Shown here: positions 17,259-26,300 of the stretch, one piece after another
How positions within the stretch are numbered: position 1 is the stretch's first letter
Layout: each line of letters begins with the position of its first letter
NCBI RefSeq assembly: GCF_007860135.1
Contig: NZ_SJPV01000011.1
Location: 229,875 to 293,874 of the forward strand
Reading direction: 5' to 3'
Length of the DNA stretch: 64,000 nt
DNA from: Novipirellula artificiosorum
Lineage (GTDB): Bacteria; Planctomycetota; Planctomycetia; Pirellulales; Pirellulaceae
Made by a program: the position numbers and the translations under genes
The notes under the pieces: model-generated
The model's database searches: none
Seen by the model: the letters and a program-made list of their open reading frames with translations, nothing else
What the model was told of the DNA's origin: nothing

Positions 17259-18392
17259 TTAGTTTGTCCGGATCAGCAGTGCAGTGCAATCGTCGCGTCT
17301 TGGGGAGTGGCGATCAACGTTCGCAAACAATCGATCGAGGATGAAGCCAATCGGCTCGTCCGCAACGCCGTTGGCACGCTCCACGGTCGATTCAAAGGTT
17401 TCGGGCACGACGTCGTCGAGAATCGAATTGAGGATACCGTCGGTGAACAACAGCAGGGTTTGCGAGCGAGAGATCGTTACGGTCGAGGCTGTCGAAAAAA
17501 CCTTGTCAAATTGAATGCCTAAAGGGGGGTCGGTCGACGTGAGCGGCAAGGGGGGGTTGGGTCCACGCAGCAGGTATCCCGGATGGCCTGCACTGGCATA
17601 GCGAAGGGTGCGTCGGTCGGAGGAGAGGATTCCCAAGTAGAGGGTGACGAAATAACGCATTTGGATGTCGCGGCAAAGCAATTGGTTGGCATGCGTTAGG
17701 ATGACTCCGGGGTCATCACAGACGATGGACATGGCCCTGACAATCGCGCGAGTTTCCATCATCAACATGGCTGGATCGAGCCCATGCCCGCTGACGTCCG
17801 CGATCACAAATGCGAGCCCACCGCAGGGTAGGTCCATCAGGTCGTAAAAATCGCCTCCAGCTTGATCGGCCGGTTCACATCGGCCGCCCCACTGCACGTT
17901 CGCGAAGCGATGGTTGGGGTTCGGTAACGCCATCTGTTGCATGCGATGCGCCAAGTCCAGTTGATGTTCATAGGCAACCAGCGAGTGCTCCAGCGATTTT
18001 CGGCAATGACGCTCAATCGCTAAGTCGATCGGACGCGTGAGGTGCTCGGGGCTGGTCACTTCGTTTTTGAGAATATAGTCCTCTGCTCCACTTCGCACCG
18101 CTCGAATCGCCATTCCATGGTCGGCATAGCTGGTGAAGACGACGATCGGGATTTCCCCCGCATGATGACGGACCCGGTCGAGTGTCGTGAGTCCATCCGA
18201 TTCGTAGAGCGTTAGATCGAGTAGAATCAAGTCGGGACGACGATCGGCGATGACACGGTACGCATCCTCGACGCATCGCACCACGCTCAATTCGTACTTC
18301 CTGTGGCTGTGACGTAGCCAACATTGTACCGCTCGAATATCGTCAACGTTTGCCTCGATCATCAGAATCAGCGGTATGGAATCAGCGATCAT
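17259..18392 (-). CDS. response regulator with PP2C (SpoIIE/RsbU-type) phosphatase domain
   Basis: The product has 377 residues. An N-terminal receiver domain (~8-125) has the phospho-acceptor Asp in LILLDLTLYESDG, a Thr/Ser switch in VVFTSYADHG and a Lys in YILKNEV. The usual acidic pair near the start is reduced to IEAN. A helical linker (~130-165) leads to a PP2C-type serine phosphatase domain (~168-375) with PADQAGGDFYDLM, FVIADVSGHGLDPAMLM and LLLFTDGILNS. RsbU-like enzymes dephosphorylate a STAS-domain antagonist, freeing it to bind the anti-sigma kinase. The gene overlaps the receiver-kinase gene upstream by 4 bp, with a STAS gene before that, so all three parts of a partner switch are together. 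Confidence 0.92.
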   Translation of the reverse strand: MIADSIPLILMIEANVDDIRAVQCWLRHSHRKYELSVVRCVEDAYRVIADRRPDLILLDLTLYESDGLTTLDRVRHHAGEIPIVVFTSYADHGMAIRAVRSGAEDYILKNEVTSPEHLTRPIDLAIERHCRKSLEHSLVAYEHQLDLAHRMQQMALPNPNHRFANVQWGGRCEPADQAGGDFYDLMDLPCGGLAFVIADVSGHGLDPAMLMMETRAIVRAMSIVCDDPGVILTHANQLLCRDIQMRYFVTLYLGILSSDRRTLRYASAGHPGYLLRGPNPPLPLTSTDPPLGIQFDKVFSTASTVTISRSQTLLLFTDGILNSILDDVVPETFESTVERANGVADEPIGFILDRLFANVDRHSPRRDDCTALLIRTN

Positions 18393-19306
18393 GCTTCGAT
18401 CTCGACGGGGATTTCAGGACAGTACTTGGTCATCACGATTTCAGTGCCACCCCCGTGATGCTGAACTTCGTCCATGAAGGTATTGATCAGAAGCAACCCA
18501 CGGCCACCTTCTTTTTCCAGATTGGCTGGGTCGGTCGCATCGGCCACGTCCTCGAGACAAAATCCGGGCCCCTGATCGCGGATCGTAAAGGTTGCCTGAT
18601 TCCGACTGACTTGCAAACGAAAGACGACTCGCCGATCGCAATAGGGCTTCATTGCGATGCGTTCCTTGATCTTGTCAAGGTAAGGTTGGCCATCGTCGAT
18701 CCGACGTAAATCCGAGCTCACCTCCAGATTCCCATGCACGATGGCGTTGACGATCGCTTCGTCCAACGCCATGGCGATTTGCATCTGTTGCCCCTGATCG
18801 TAGTTTGCGACTTCCTCCAGAATGGACTCCACACGACCAATCAGATTGGGAACGAGGGACTGATCGTTCGTCAGTTTCCATTCGATGGTCATGCTGCTCA
18901 AGCAGTCTGCCAGAGACTGGTTTTGCTGCGTTGCTTTGTGCAGTTCCAAAATTCGCCGGACGGTCGTCAGCAAGAGCCTTCCCAGCCCTGCTTTGGGAAC
19001 ATAGCTCGCGGCACCTGCATGAAGTGCTTCCGCAGCAACCATTTCGCTGCCCGCCGCCGTCGTCAGGATCACGGGGACATTTAGTTGCAATTGGGAAATT
19101 TCACGAACTAATTGCAGCCCATCCATGTGTGGCATTTTCAAGTCCGTGACGACCAGCTGAGGTGGATGCTCCTTGACGTAGGCTAACGCCTCAACCCCAT
19201 CCGATGCCGTGTCGATTTGGTACCCGGCGGGTTTGAGAATCGACTGAAGAAGGCAACGTTGGGTGGCACTGTCATCAACAACCAAGACTCGGACGACATC
19301 TGACAT
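18389..19306 (-). CDS. receiver domain fused to RsbW-like anti-sigma serine kinase
   Basis: The product has 305 residues. The receiver domain (~5-125) is intact: acidic pair in VLVVDDSA, phospho-acceptor Asp in LVVTDLKMP, Thr in VILTTAAGSE and Lys in SYVPKAG. A GHKL ATPase domain (~150-290) has an N-box in ALDEAIVNAIVHGN, a G1-like RDQGPGFCLED and a G2-like GGRGLLLINTFMDEV, as in RsbW and SpoIIAB. Such kinases phosphorylate a STAS partner and bind it or a sigma factor. No sigma gene is adjacent. The ATGA overlap with the downstream PP2C gene shows co-translation, and the STAS gene lies 43 bp upstream. Confidence 0.9.
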   Translation of the reverse strand: MSDVVRVLVVDDSATQRCLLQSILKPAGYQIDTASDGVEALAYVKEHPPQLVVTDLKMPHMDGLQLVREISQLQLNVPVILTTAAGSEMVAAEALHAGAASYVPKAGLGRLLLTTVRRILELHKATQQNQSLADCLSSMTIEWKLTNDQSLVPNLIGRVESILEEVANYDQGQQMQIAMALDEAIVNAIVHGNLEVSSDLRRIDDGQPYLDKIKERIAMKPYCDRRVVFRLQVSRNQATFTIRDQGPGFCLEDVADATDPANLEKEGGRGLLLINTFMDEVQHHGGGTEIVMTKYCPEIPVEIEA

Positions 19307-19349
19307 AAAAGGAGCTTCGTAGCAGTTGGATTTTGCGATGGATGAGGTT

Positions 19350-19712
19350 TCACGAAGGAAACGAATCGATTGCTTTGATGTTGGTCTCGGCGATCCCCAG
19401 CAACGTCCCGTCGAGGTTCGTCACCTTAAATGCCATTCGAACGACAGGGCTCATGCAGCTCAATCTTAGTTCGCCCTCTTCGCTTCGTACATATTCACTG
19501 CATCGTAACATCGTGGTGATGAATTCGGACGAGATCGATTGTACTTCCTCAAAGCTAATGACCAACCGTTTTGGCGCTGCGGAGCGGATGTAATCGAGCA
19601 ACTCGTCTTGAGTCTCTTGAATCAACAGCCGGTCGATGTATTTGGTTGCCGTAAGCGTCACGATCGGGACTCCTTCGACTGCACTGATTCGAAGGTGTGT
19701 GTAAGTTTTCAT
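19350..19712 (-). CDS. STAS-domain anti-anti-sigma factor (RsbV-like)
   Basis: From the ATG at 19712 the product is 120 residues; an ATG at 19730 adds six. It is a single STAS domain: VEGVPIVTLTATKYIDRLL, then KRLVISFEEVQSISSEFITT, where the Ser pair in SISSEF is the probable phosphorylation site. RsbV-type proteins are phosphorylated by an RsbW kinase and reactivated by a PP2C phosphatase; both types of gene follow immediately. It is divergent from the uup-like gene across about 165 bp in which no site was recognised. Confidence 0.88.
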   Translation of the reverse strand: MKTYTHLRISAVEGVPIVTLTATKYIDRLLIQETQDELLDYIRSAAPKRLVISFEEVQSISSEFITTMLRCSEYVRSEEGELRLSCMSPVVRMAFKVTNLDGTLLGIAETNIKAIDSFPS

Positions 19713-19877
19713 CGTTCGCATCCTCTCCAAAAAACATGATCAAGCGACACGGATCCCTCGCACCCGGTTAGCGTTTCCTACGCATCCCCCTCCGTATTGT
19801 AAGGCAAACCCCGTCGCTGATGTGGGTCAAGGGCATCCCGTCTGGACGATTTGCTCACCAGCGATTCAACTTTCGGC

Positions 19878-21719
19878 ATGAACTTGATTTCCATTGATGA
19901 ATTGACGATCGGCTTTCGCGGTCCCGCCTTGCTCGATTCGGTCTCAGCGAAGATCGATTCGGGTCAGCGTATCGGACTGTTGGGTCGCAACGGGGCCGGG
20001 AAAACCACGCTGATGCGCATTTTGACGGGGGACGTCGTGCCGGACCACGGCACCGTTACCATGCGAGCAGGTCTCCGGATTGACCGACTCTCGCAAAGCG
20101 TGCCCCGCGACTGGGCCGGCTCGATCAAATCGATCGTGCTGGGGGACGACTATGACCCGCACGACCATGACGAAGCCTGGCGGCTTGACCATGCCGTCGA
20201 CTCGACGCTGTCTCGAATGCAGCTTGACGGGGATGCCAGCTTTGAGACACTCTCGAGCGGGTTAAAGCGTCGCGTGCTGCTGGCGAAGGCGATCTCTCGG
20301 GAACCGGATGTGCTGCTACTTGATGAACCGACCAACCATCTCGACATCGGTGCGATTCTATGGCTCGAGGACTTTCTCCGGCGATGGGAGAAGACGCTGA
20401 TTTTCGTGACCCACGACCGGTCGTTCCTGCAAAATCTGGCCACACGAATCTGGGAGATTGACCGTGGGCGGCTGTTTGATTGGTCCTGCGACTATCAAAC
20501 TTTCTTGAATCGAAAAGAACAGGCATTGGCAGCGGAGGAAAAGCAAAACGCCCTGTTTGATAAGAGGCTGGCCGAAGAGGAAGTTTGGATTCGGCAGGGC
20601 ATCAAAGCTCGTCGAACTCGAAACGAAGGTCGTGTGCGTGCGCTCAAGGCGATGCGATTGGTTCGAAGCGAGCGGCGAACCAGTGACGGGAAGGCGAAGC
20701 TGAACTTGCAGGATGCTCAGCGCAGTGGGGCCTTGGTCGCGGAACTCAAGAATGTCACGTTTGCTTACGACGACAAGCCGATCGTAGATGACTTTTCGAC
20801 GACGATCATGCGAGGCGAAAAAGTCGGGATCATCGGTCGCAATGGGGCTGGAAAGTCGACCTTGCTAAAGCTATTGCTCGGTTCGTTGAAGCCGACCGAA
20901 GGTGCCGTTCGTTTGGGGACGAATTTGGCAATTGCCTATTTTGATCAATTGCGTGACACGCTCGACCCCGAGAAAACGGTCGAGGAAAACGTGGGCGACG
21001 GCAGCGACCGAATCCAAATCGGCGACAAGACGAAACACATCATCGGCTACCTGCAAGATTTCTTGTTTACACCCGAACGCGTTCGCACTCAGGTCAAGTT
21101 TTTGTCCGGGGGTGAACGCAATCGCGTGCTTCTGGCAAAGTTGATGACGCAACCGGCTAACGTGATCGTGCTTGACGAGCCGACGAATGACCTTGATGCA
21201 GAAACGCTCGAGATGCTGGAAGACGAATTGGTTGAGTTTTCGGGGACGGTGCTGATGGTCAGCCACGACCGAACGTTTCTGAATAACGTGGTCAGCAGCA
21301 CGATTGTGTTTGAAGACGATGGTGTCAACGAATACGTCGGTGGCTACGATGAATGGCAAGCAGCGGTCAAGCGGCGTGAGCAACAGCTCTCCGGTGCGAT
21401 CGGGCCCGACAAGACGTCCGCAGACAAAAAGCCCCTCGACAAGCGGATCGAGAAGGGCAAGACGACCGCGCCCTCCGCGACGCCGCCTAGTAAAGCAACG
21501 GCGAAAAAACTGTCCTACAAGGATCAGCGGGAGCTGGCGGAATTGCCGGGCAAGATCGAACAATGGGAGGCGGAGATCGAGCAAATGCATGAGTTGATGG
21601 GGGATCCCGGTTTTTATCAAAAATCAGGTTCCCAGATTGCCGCTGCGACCGCTAAGTTGGCGGAGCTTGAACAGCAGTTGGCCACGGCCTTTGCTCGTTG
21701 GGAAGAACTCGATTCCTAA
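19878..21719 (+). CDS. uup: ABC-F family ATPase, Uup-like
   Basis: From the ATG at 19878 the protein has 613 residues; an upstream start at 19851 adds nine. There are two ABC ATPase domains and no membrane segments. The first has LLGRNGAGKTT, the signature LSSGLKRRVLLAKA and LLLDEPTNHLD. The second has IIGRNGAGKST, LSGGERNRVLLAKL and IVLDEPTNDLD. A basic linker (RQGIKARRTRNEGRVRAL) joins them. The C-terminal ~75 residues form a charged coiled coil (ELAELPGKIEQWEAEIEQMH), the DNA-binding tail that marks Uup. ABC-F proteins act on ribosomes, and Uup also affects precise transposon excision. Confidence 0.9.
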   Translation: MNLISIDELTIGFRGPALLDSVSAKIDSGQRIGLLGRNGAGKTTLMRILTGDVVPDHGTVTMRAGLRIDRLSQSVPRDWAGSIKSIVLGDDYDPHDHDEAWRLDHAVDSTLSRMQLDGDASFETLSSGLKRRVLLAKAISREPDVLLLDEPTNHLDIGAILWLEDFLRRWEKTLIFVTHDRSFLQNLATRIWEIDRGRLFDWSCDYQTFLNRKEQALAAEEKQNALFDKRLAEEEVWIRQGIKARRTRNEGRVRALKAMRLVRSERRTSDGKAKLNLQDAQRSGALVAELKNVTFAYDDKPIVDDFSTTIMRGEKVGIIGRNGAGKSTLLKLLLGSLKPTEGAVRLGTNLAIAYFDQLRDTLDPEKTVEENVGDGSDRIQIGDKTKHIIGYLQDFLFTPERVRTQVKFLSGGERNRVLLAKLMTQPANVIVLDEPTNDLDAETLEMLEDELVEFSGTVLMVSHDRTFLNNVVSSTIVFEDDGVNEYVGGYDEWQAAVKRREQQLSGAIGPDKTSADKKPLDKRIEKGKTTAPSATPPSKATAKKLSYKDQRELAELPGKIEQWEAEIEQMHELMGDPGFYQKSGSQIAAATAKLAELEQQLATAFARWEELDS

Positions 21720-21781
21720 CCCTTTGCAGACGCGTTTCACAGACCATGCGTCAAAGGAACGTGCGACGATGGTCGTGCACG

Positions 21782-22768
21782 CTAAAGCTGATTCTTGCAC
21801 GAGCTGGATTCGGCGATTTCCGTGATGTTTCGCAGCGTCGTTTCCGCGATGCACATCATGGCTTCTTCCGTGAAAAACGCTTGGTGTCCCGTGATGATCA
21901 CGTTGGGGAACGTCAGCAATCGGGACAATGCATCGTCCGGTATCACCTTGTTTGACAAGTCCTCGAAAAATACATCGGCTTCTTCTTCGTAGACATCCAA
22001 TCCAAGGTGCCCAATCTTGCCGGTCTTTAGGCCTGCGATGACCGCTTGTGTGTCGATCACCGCCCCGCGGCTGGTGTTGATAATCATCACGCCCTCCTTC
22101 ATCGATGCAATCGTTTGCTGGTTGATCAAGTGGTGCGTTTCCGGTGTGAGTGGGCAGTGCAGCGAGATGATGTCGGATTCCGAAAACAGCTCGTTTAGCT
22201 CAACGTACTGCATGCCCAAACCCCGGCATGTTTCGCTCGGAAATTTATCGTAGCCGAGCAGTCGGCAACCAAAGCCGGACATGATTTTGGCAAACACCGT
22301 TCCGATCTGTCCGGTGCCAACAATCCCTACGGTTCGATCAACCAGGTCAAATCCAAGTAGGCCATCGAGTGAAAAGTTTCCGTCACGTACGCGAGCATAA
22401 GCTCGGTGCAATTTGCGGTTCAACGTTAGCACCAAGCCCGCGGTATGCTCTGCAACGGCATGCGGCGAGTAGGCGGGGACGCGAACCACCACGATACCTA
22501 GTTGCTTTGCCGTTTGTAACGCGACGTTGTTGAATCCGGCGCAGCGTAAAGCAACGAAACGAATGCCCTGTTGGTGCATCGAGCTGAGCACTTCCGCATC
22601 GAGTTGATCGTTGACAAAAACACAGACTCCGTCACAGTTTTGCGCCAAGCCAACCGTCGCCGGCGTCAACCGAGTCTCGAGGAATGTCAATTCGTGGGGA
22701 TACTTCTGACAGGCTTTTTCCAAGAACTTTCGGTCATAGGCTTTGGTGCTAAATACGGCAATCTTCAT
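21782..22768 (-). CDS. ldhA: D-lactate dehydrogenase (2-hydroxyacid dehydrogenase family)
   Basis: The product has 328 residues. It has the NAD motif GIVGTGQIGTVFAKIM near 150-165, the catalytic Arg in INTSRGAVIDT, the Glu in LDVYEEEADVFFED and the His in ITGHQAFFTEEA, as in fermentative D-lactate dehydrogenases. The N-terminal part (STKAYDRKFLEKA and LRCAGFNNVAL) is also typical of LdhA. It reduces pyruvate to D-lactate with NADH, allowing redox balance when oxygen is short. It lies 105 bp downstream of the ykgJ-like gene on the same strand and may share its transcript. Other 2-hydroxyacid substrates cannot be excluded. Confidence 0.9.
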   Translation of the reverse strand: MKIAVFSTKAYDRKFLEKACQKYPHELTFLETRLTPATVGLAQNCDGVCVFVNDQLDAEVLSSMHQQGIRFVALRCAGFNNVALQTAKQLGIVVVRVPAYSPHAVAEHTAGLVLTLNRKLHRAYARVRDGNFSLDGLLGFDLVDRTVGIVGTGQIGTVFAKIMSGFGCRLLGYDKFPSETCRGLGMQYVELNELFSESDIISLHCPLTPETHHLINQQTIASMKEGVMIINTSRGAVIDTQAVIAGLKTGKIGHLGLDVYEEEADVFFEDLSNKVIPDDALSRLLTFPNVIITGHQAFFTEEAMMCIAETTLRNITEIAESSSCKNQL

Positions 22769-22873
22769 GGTGCGTTCCTTTGGGAGCGAGCAGAAAAGTC
22801 ACAGTGCTTCGAGGTTGACTTGGCTAACCATTCCCGTCTGCAAGGATCGCAGACGAGGGTCACTCGGGCAGAA

Positions 22874-23323
22874 TCAAACCTCTTTTTGTTTCCGTTGCGT
22901 TTCAATCTCTTCAAAGGTGTACAGCCTGCCGCTTCCGGATCCAGGGCAAACCTTGCAGGTATCTTTCCAGTCGCTCCGTTTTTTTAACGTGCTGTCCCAG
23001 AAAGGCCATGTGCGACATTGAATCGGCCGAGCTTCGTAGACGCCGCAGCCTCGACTTTCGGGATCGAGCAGAATGCAGTCGCCATCCGGGTATTCCTTGA
23101 GGCTCTTTTCGCGTCCTACGATACGAACGAACTGATGTTCGAAATCGTCGACGTCCATGTCCATCTTGGTTGCCATTGCCTGAATCTCGGTTTCCGAAAC
23201 CCAAACGAATCCTGGGGCGCCACTGCAGCAATCACCACACTGCGTGCACTCGAATCGAAGTCCATCGGAGTACCAAGGCTTTTTGTTTTCCGATTTCTTT
23301 TTCGCTTTATCTTTCTTTGCCAT
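22874..23323 (-). CDS. YkgJ-family cysteine-cluster protein
   Basis: From the ATG at 23323 the product has 149 residues; an ATG at 23365 would add 14 residues deeper in the upstream gene. A Lys-rich start (AKKDKAKKKSENKK) is followed by CTQCGDCCSGAPG, then GDCILLDPESRGCGVYEARP, IQCRTWPFW and CKVCPGSGSG. These Cys clusters define the CxxCxxCC (UPF0153/YkgJ) family, thought to bind zinc or an Fe-S cluster; the biochemical role is unknown. The start overlaps the end of the 5-oxoprolinase-like gene by 17 bp, so translation is coupled. Confidence 0.88.
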   Translation of the reverse strand: MAKKDKAKKKSENKKPWYSDGLRFECTQCGDCCSGAPGFVWVSETEIQAMATKMDMDVDDFEHQFVRIVGREKSLKEYPDGDCILLDPESRGCGVYEARPIQCRTWPFWDSTLKKRSDWKDTCKVCPGSGSGRLYTFEEIETQRKQKEV

Positions 23324-26300
23324 TGCTAGTTTGGTTAGAGGGCGCTTGTATGGATAAGTTTTCATGAGGCGGAACAGGACGGCGAGTCTCGCTTCCCCAC
23401 CCTCCGCCCCCTGGTGTTTCGAGGATTAGCCGATCGCCTTCCTCAACGTGGATCGTTGTGGCCCAGGGCAACTCGATCGAGCGACCTTGATGAACCAAAG
23501 TGTTTCGGCCTCGCTTTCCGCTGCTGCCTCCGTCGATTCCATAAGGATCTCGGGTTCGACGGCCGGTGATCAAGGAAAGCGTCAGCGGTCGCAAAAACTC
23601 CATTTCACGGATCATGCCGTCACCACCTCGGAACCGTCCTTCGCCGCCGCTACCGAGCCGAATCGCGAACCGATGCAGCCGCAGCGGCAAACGTTGCTCG
23701 ATGACCTCAGGATCGGTAATTCGTGTGTTGGTCATATGAGTATGTACCGCGTCGACGCCATCGGCAAACGGGGTCGCGCCGCTGCCGCCACCGATGGTCT
23801 CGTAATAACCGAAGGTGGCGTCGCCGATCAACACATTGTTCATCGTCCCCTGAGACGCTGCGGCAACGTGTAACGCGCCGAGCAAGACGTCCACCACTCT
23901 CTGGCTCGTTTCAACATTCCCCGCGACCACCGCTGCACACTTGGTCGGATCCTCGTCGCCGGGTGGGTTCAGCAACCCTGGGGGGATCACCAGATCGATG
24001 TCGCGCAGGACTCCCTCGCAGAGTGGCAAGTTGGACCCGGAAACCGATCGCACGACATACAGCACGGCTGCGTTGACAATCGATGGCGTCGCATTGAATC
24101 CGAAAGGGTGTACCGTGTCGGTGCCGGTGAAATCGATCGTCAATCGTTGGTTGTCGCGTGTCAGACAAACCTTGATCGTCGTTCCGTCGTCAAGCTCGTC
24201 ACAAAATCGCATCGGTTCATTCGGTAGCGACGCGATCCATGTCGCAGCGGTCTCTGCGGCCACATCGAGAAGTCGCTGCATGTATCGATCGATTTCTACG
24301 ACCGAATGGACTCGTGACATTTCCACCAGACCACTCACGCCTTCGAGTCCTGCGGCTTGTTGGGCCGCAATGTCAGCGAGATTTTCCTCCACATTCCGGC
24401 TCGGGTAGGGTCCGTCTTGGAGTCGTTTGCGAAGTTCGTTCTCGTAGCGGGTGCCATCGCGAACGAAGGCGAAGTCGCGAAGGAGGACCCCCTCTTCGGC
24501 CAACGATCGGGCATCCGGGGGCATCGACCCAGGAGTGCGTCCACCGATTTCCGCGTGGTGGGCACGTGATGCGACAAAGAAATCGGGATGGCCCCTCTTG
24601 ACGTGCTCGTCGCAAAAGACGGGCGTGACGGCCGTTACATCCGGTAAATGGGATCCGCCTGAAAACGGGTCGTTGCTGAGGTAACAATCGCCCGCCGACA
24701 TGTTCGGATACCTTTTCATCACGTGACGAACCGTATGTCCCATGGCGCCGAGGTGGACGGGCACATGCGGTGCGTTGGCGATCAGTGATCCGTCGCCACG
24801 GAACACCGCACAACTGTAATCGCGTCGTTCCTTCACATTGACACTAACCGACGTTCGCCGCAACACCTCGCCCATCGCATCGGCAATGCCTTGCAGTCGT
24901 CGTGTGATGACTTCGAGCAAGACCGGATCATCGCTGGCGTGGGGCATCACGGCCTCTACATCGGCAACATCGGCTGGATCGTGGATGAGTCGTATGATTC
25001 CGCCGGGCAACACTTGCCCTACCCAATTCGGCTCGACGACAAGGGTGGAATCGTTGCTGATGATCATCGCCGGGGCTTCAATCTGGTCGCCTGCCTGCAA
25101 GTCCCTTCGCTCGATGGTTCCGTGATGAGTTGTGGGATGGAGCTTGTTGCTTTCGTGAACCGCGTCGGTTGCGACGATCGAGTTCAACGAGGATCCAAGC
25201 GTCGCTTCACATCGAAGTGCCACCAATTCGACTGCTCGGTGGGGACGATCATAGCCGAACGTTTTCAAGTGCATTCGATGAAAACGATCGACAAGCGATT
25301 CGCTCGGCTCCATTGGAATCGCGAGGGGTGATTCGGTACCGACGTAGCGGATGTCACACTCGTAGCGGAAACAAGCGGATTCCGCATTGCCCCATTCTGA
25401 CTTGAGCTGTTGCAACGCGTCCTGGCGAAGTTCCGCAGAAATGCGTGTCAACAAGTGACGCGTCTGATGGCCGATCGGTTCGTAGATGCCTCGAGTCACG
25501 ACGCGTCCGACATCGGCCAATCCCATTCCGAGTGCACTGAGTGTGCTGCAGTCGGGGTGGTCGATAATCGTGGTCATACCCAACGAATCTGCGATTCGGC
25601 ATAGATGTTGTGCAGCGGCTCCACCGAATCCGACCAACGACATCTTTCGTACATCGTTTCCTTCGGCGGTGCTGACGGTTCGGACCGCTTCTGCCATGTG
25701 GGTGATGGCGATCTGTAGGAAGCCTTCGGCCAACGTGTCGAGGTCCTGGATGCCAGGCAATTTGGCAGCGACCTGTTCCAACCGGCGGAGGGCGGCATCT
25801 CGGTCCAAGGGGAACGGGAAGCGATCGACCGGTAATCGACCGAGCAGCACGTTGATGTCGGTAACGGTCAGCGGTCCGCCGCGGCCATAGCAGGCTGGGC
25901 CCGGGGCCGCACCGGCGCTGTCAGGGCCCACGGCCATGCGGCCATCGAGGACTTCACAGATGGACCCTCCGCCCGCAGCAACGGTTTGGATATCCATCAT
26001 GGATGTCATCACTCGAAGCCCCGCCACGCGGGACTCAAAGCGGCGGCCAACGCGTCCATCGAACCGGCTGACGTCCGTGCTGGTTCCTCCCATGTCAAGT
26101 CCGATCGCGGCATCCACTGCGGCCGCCTTGGCGACATGAGCTAAGGCGACGACGCCTCCGGCAGGACCTGACAAAATGCTGTCGCGACCACGGAAATCTT
26201 CCGCCGTGACAAGATTTCCAGCACTAGTCATCAACTGCAAACGGCACGTTTGTAGGCCACCGAATTGTTGCAACACCCGTGCGACATAATCGGAAAGGAT

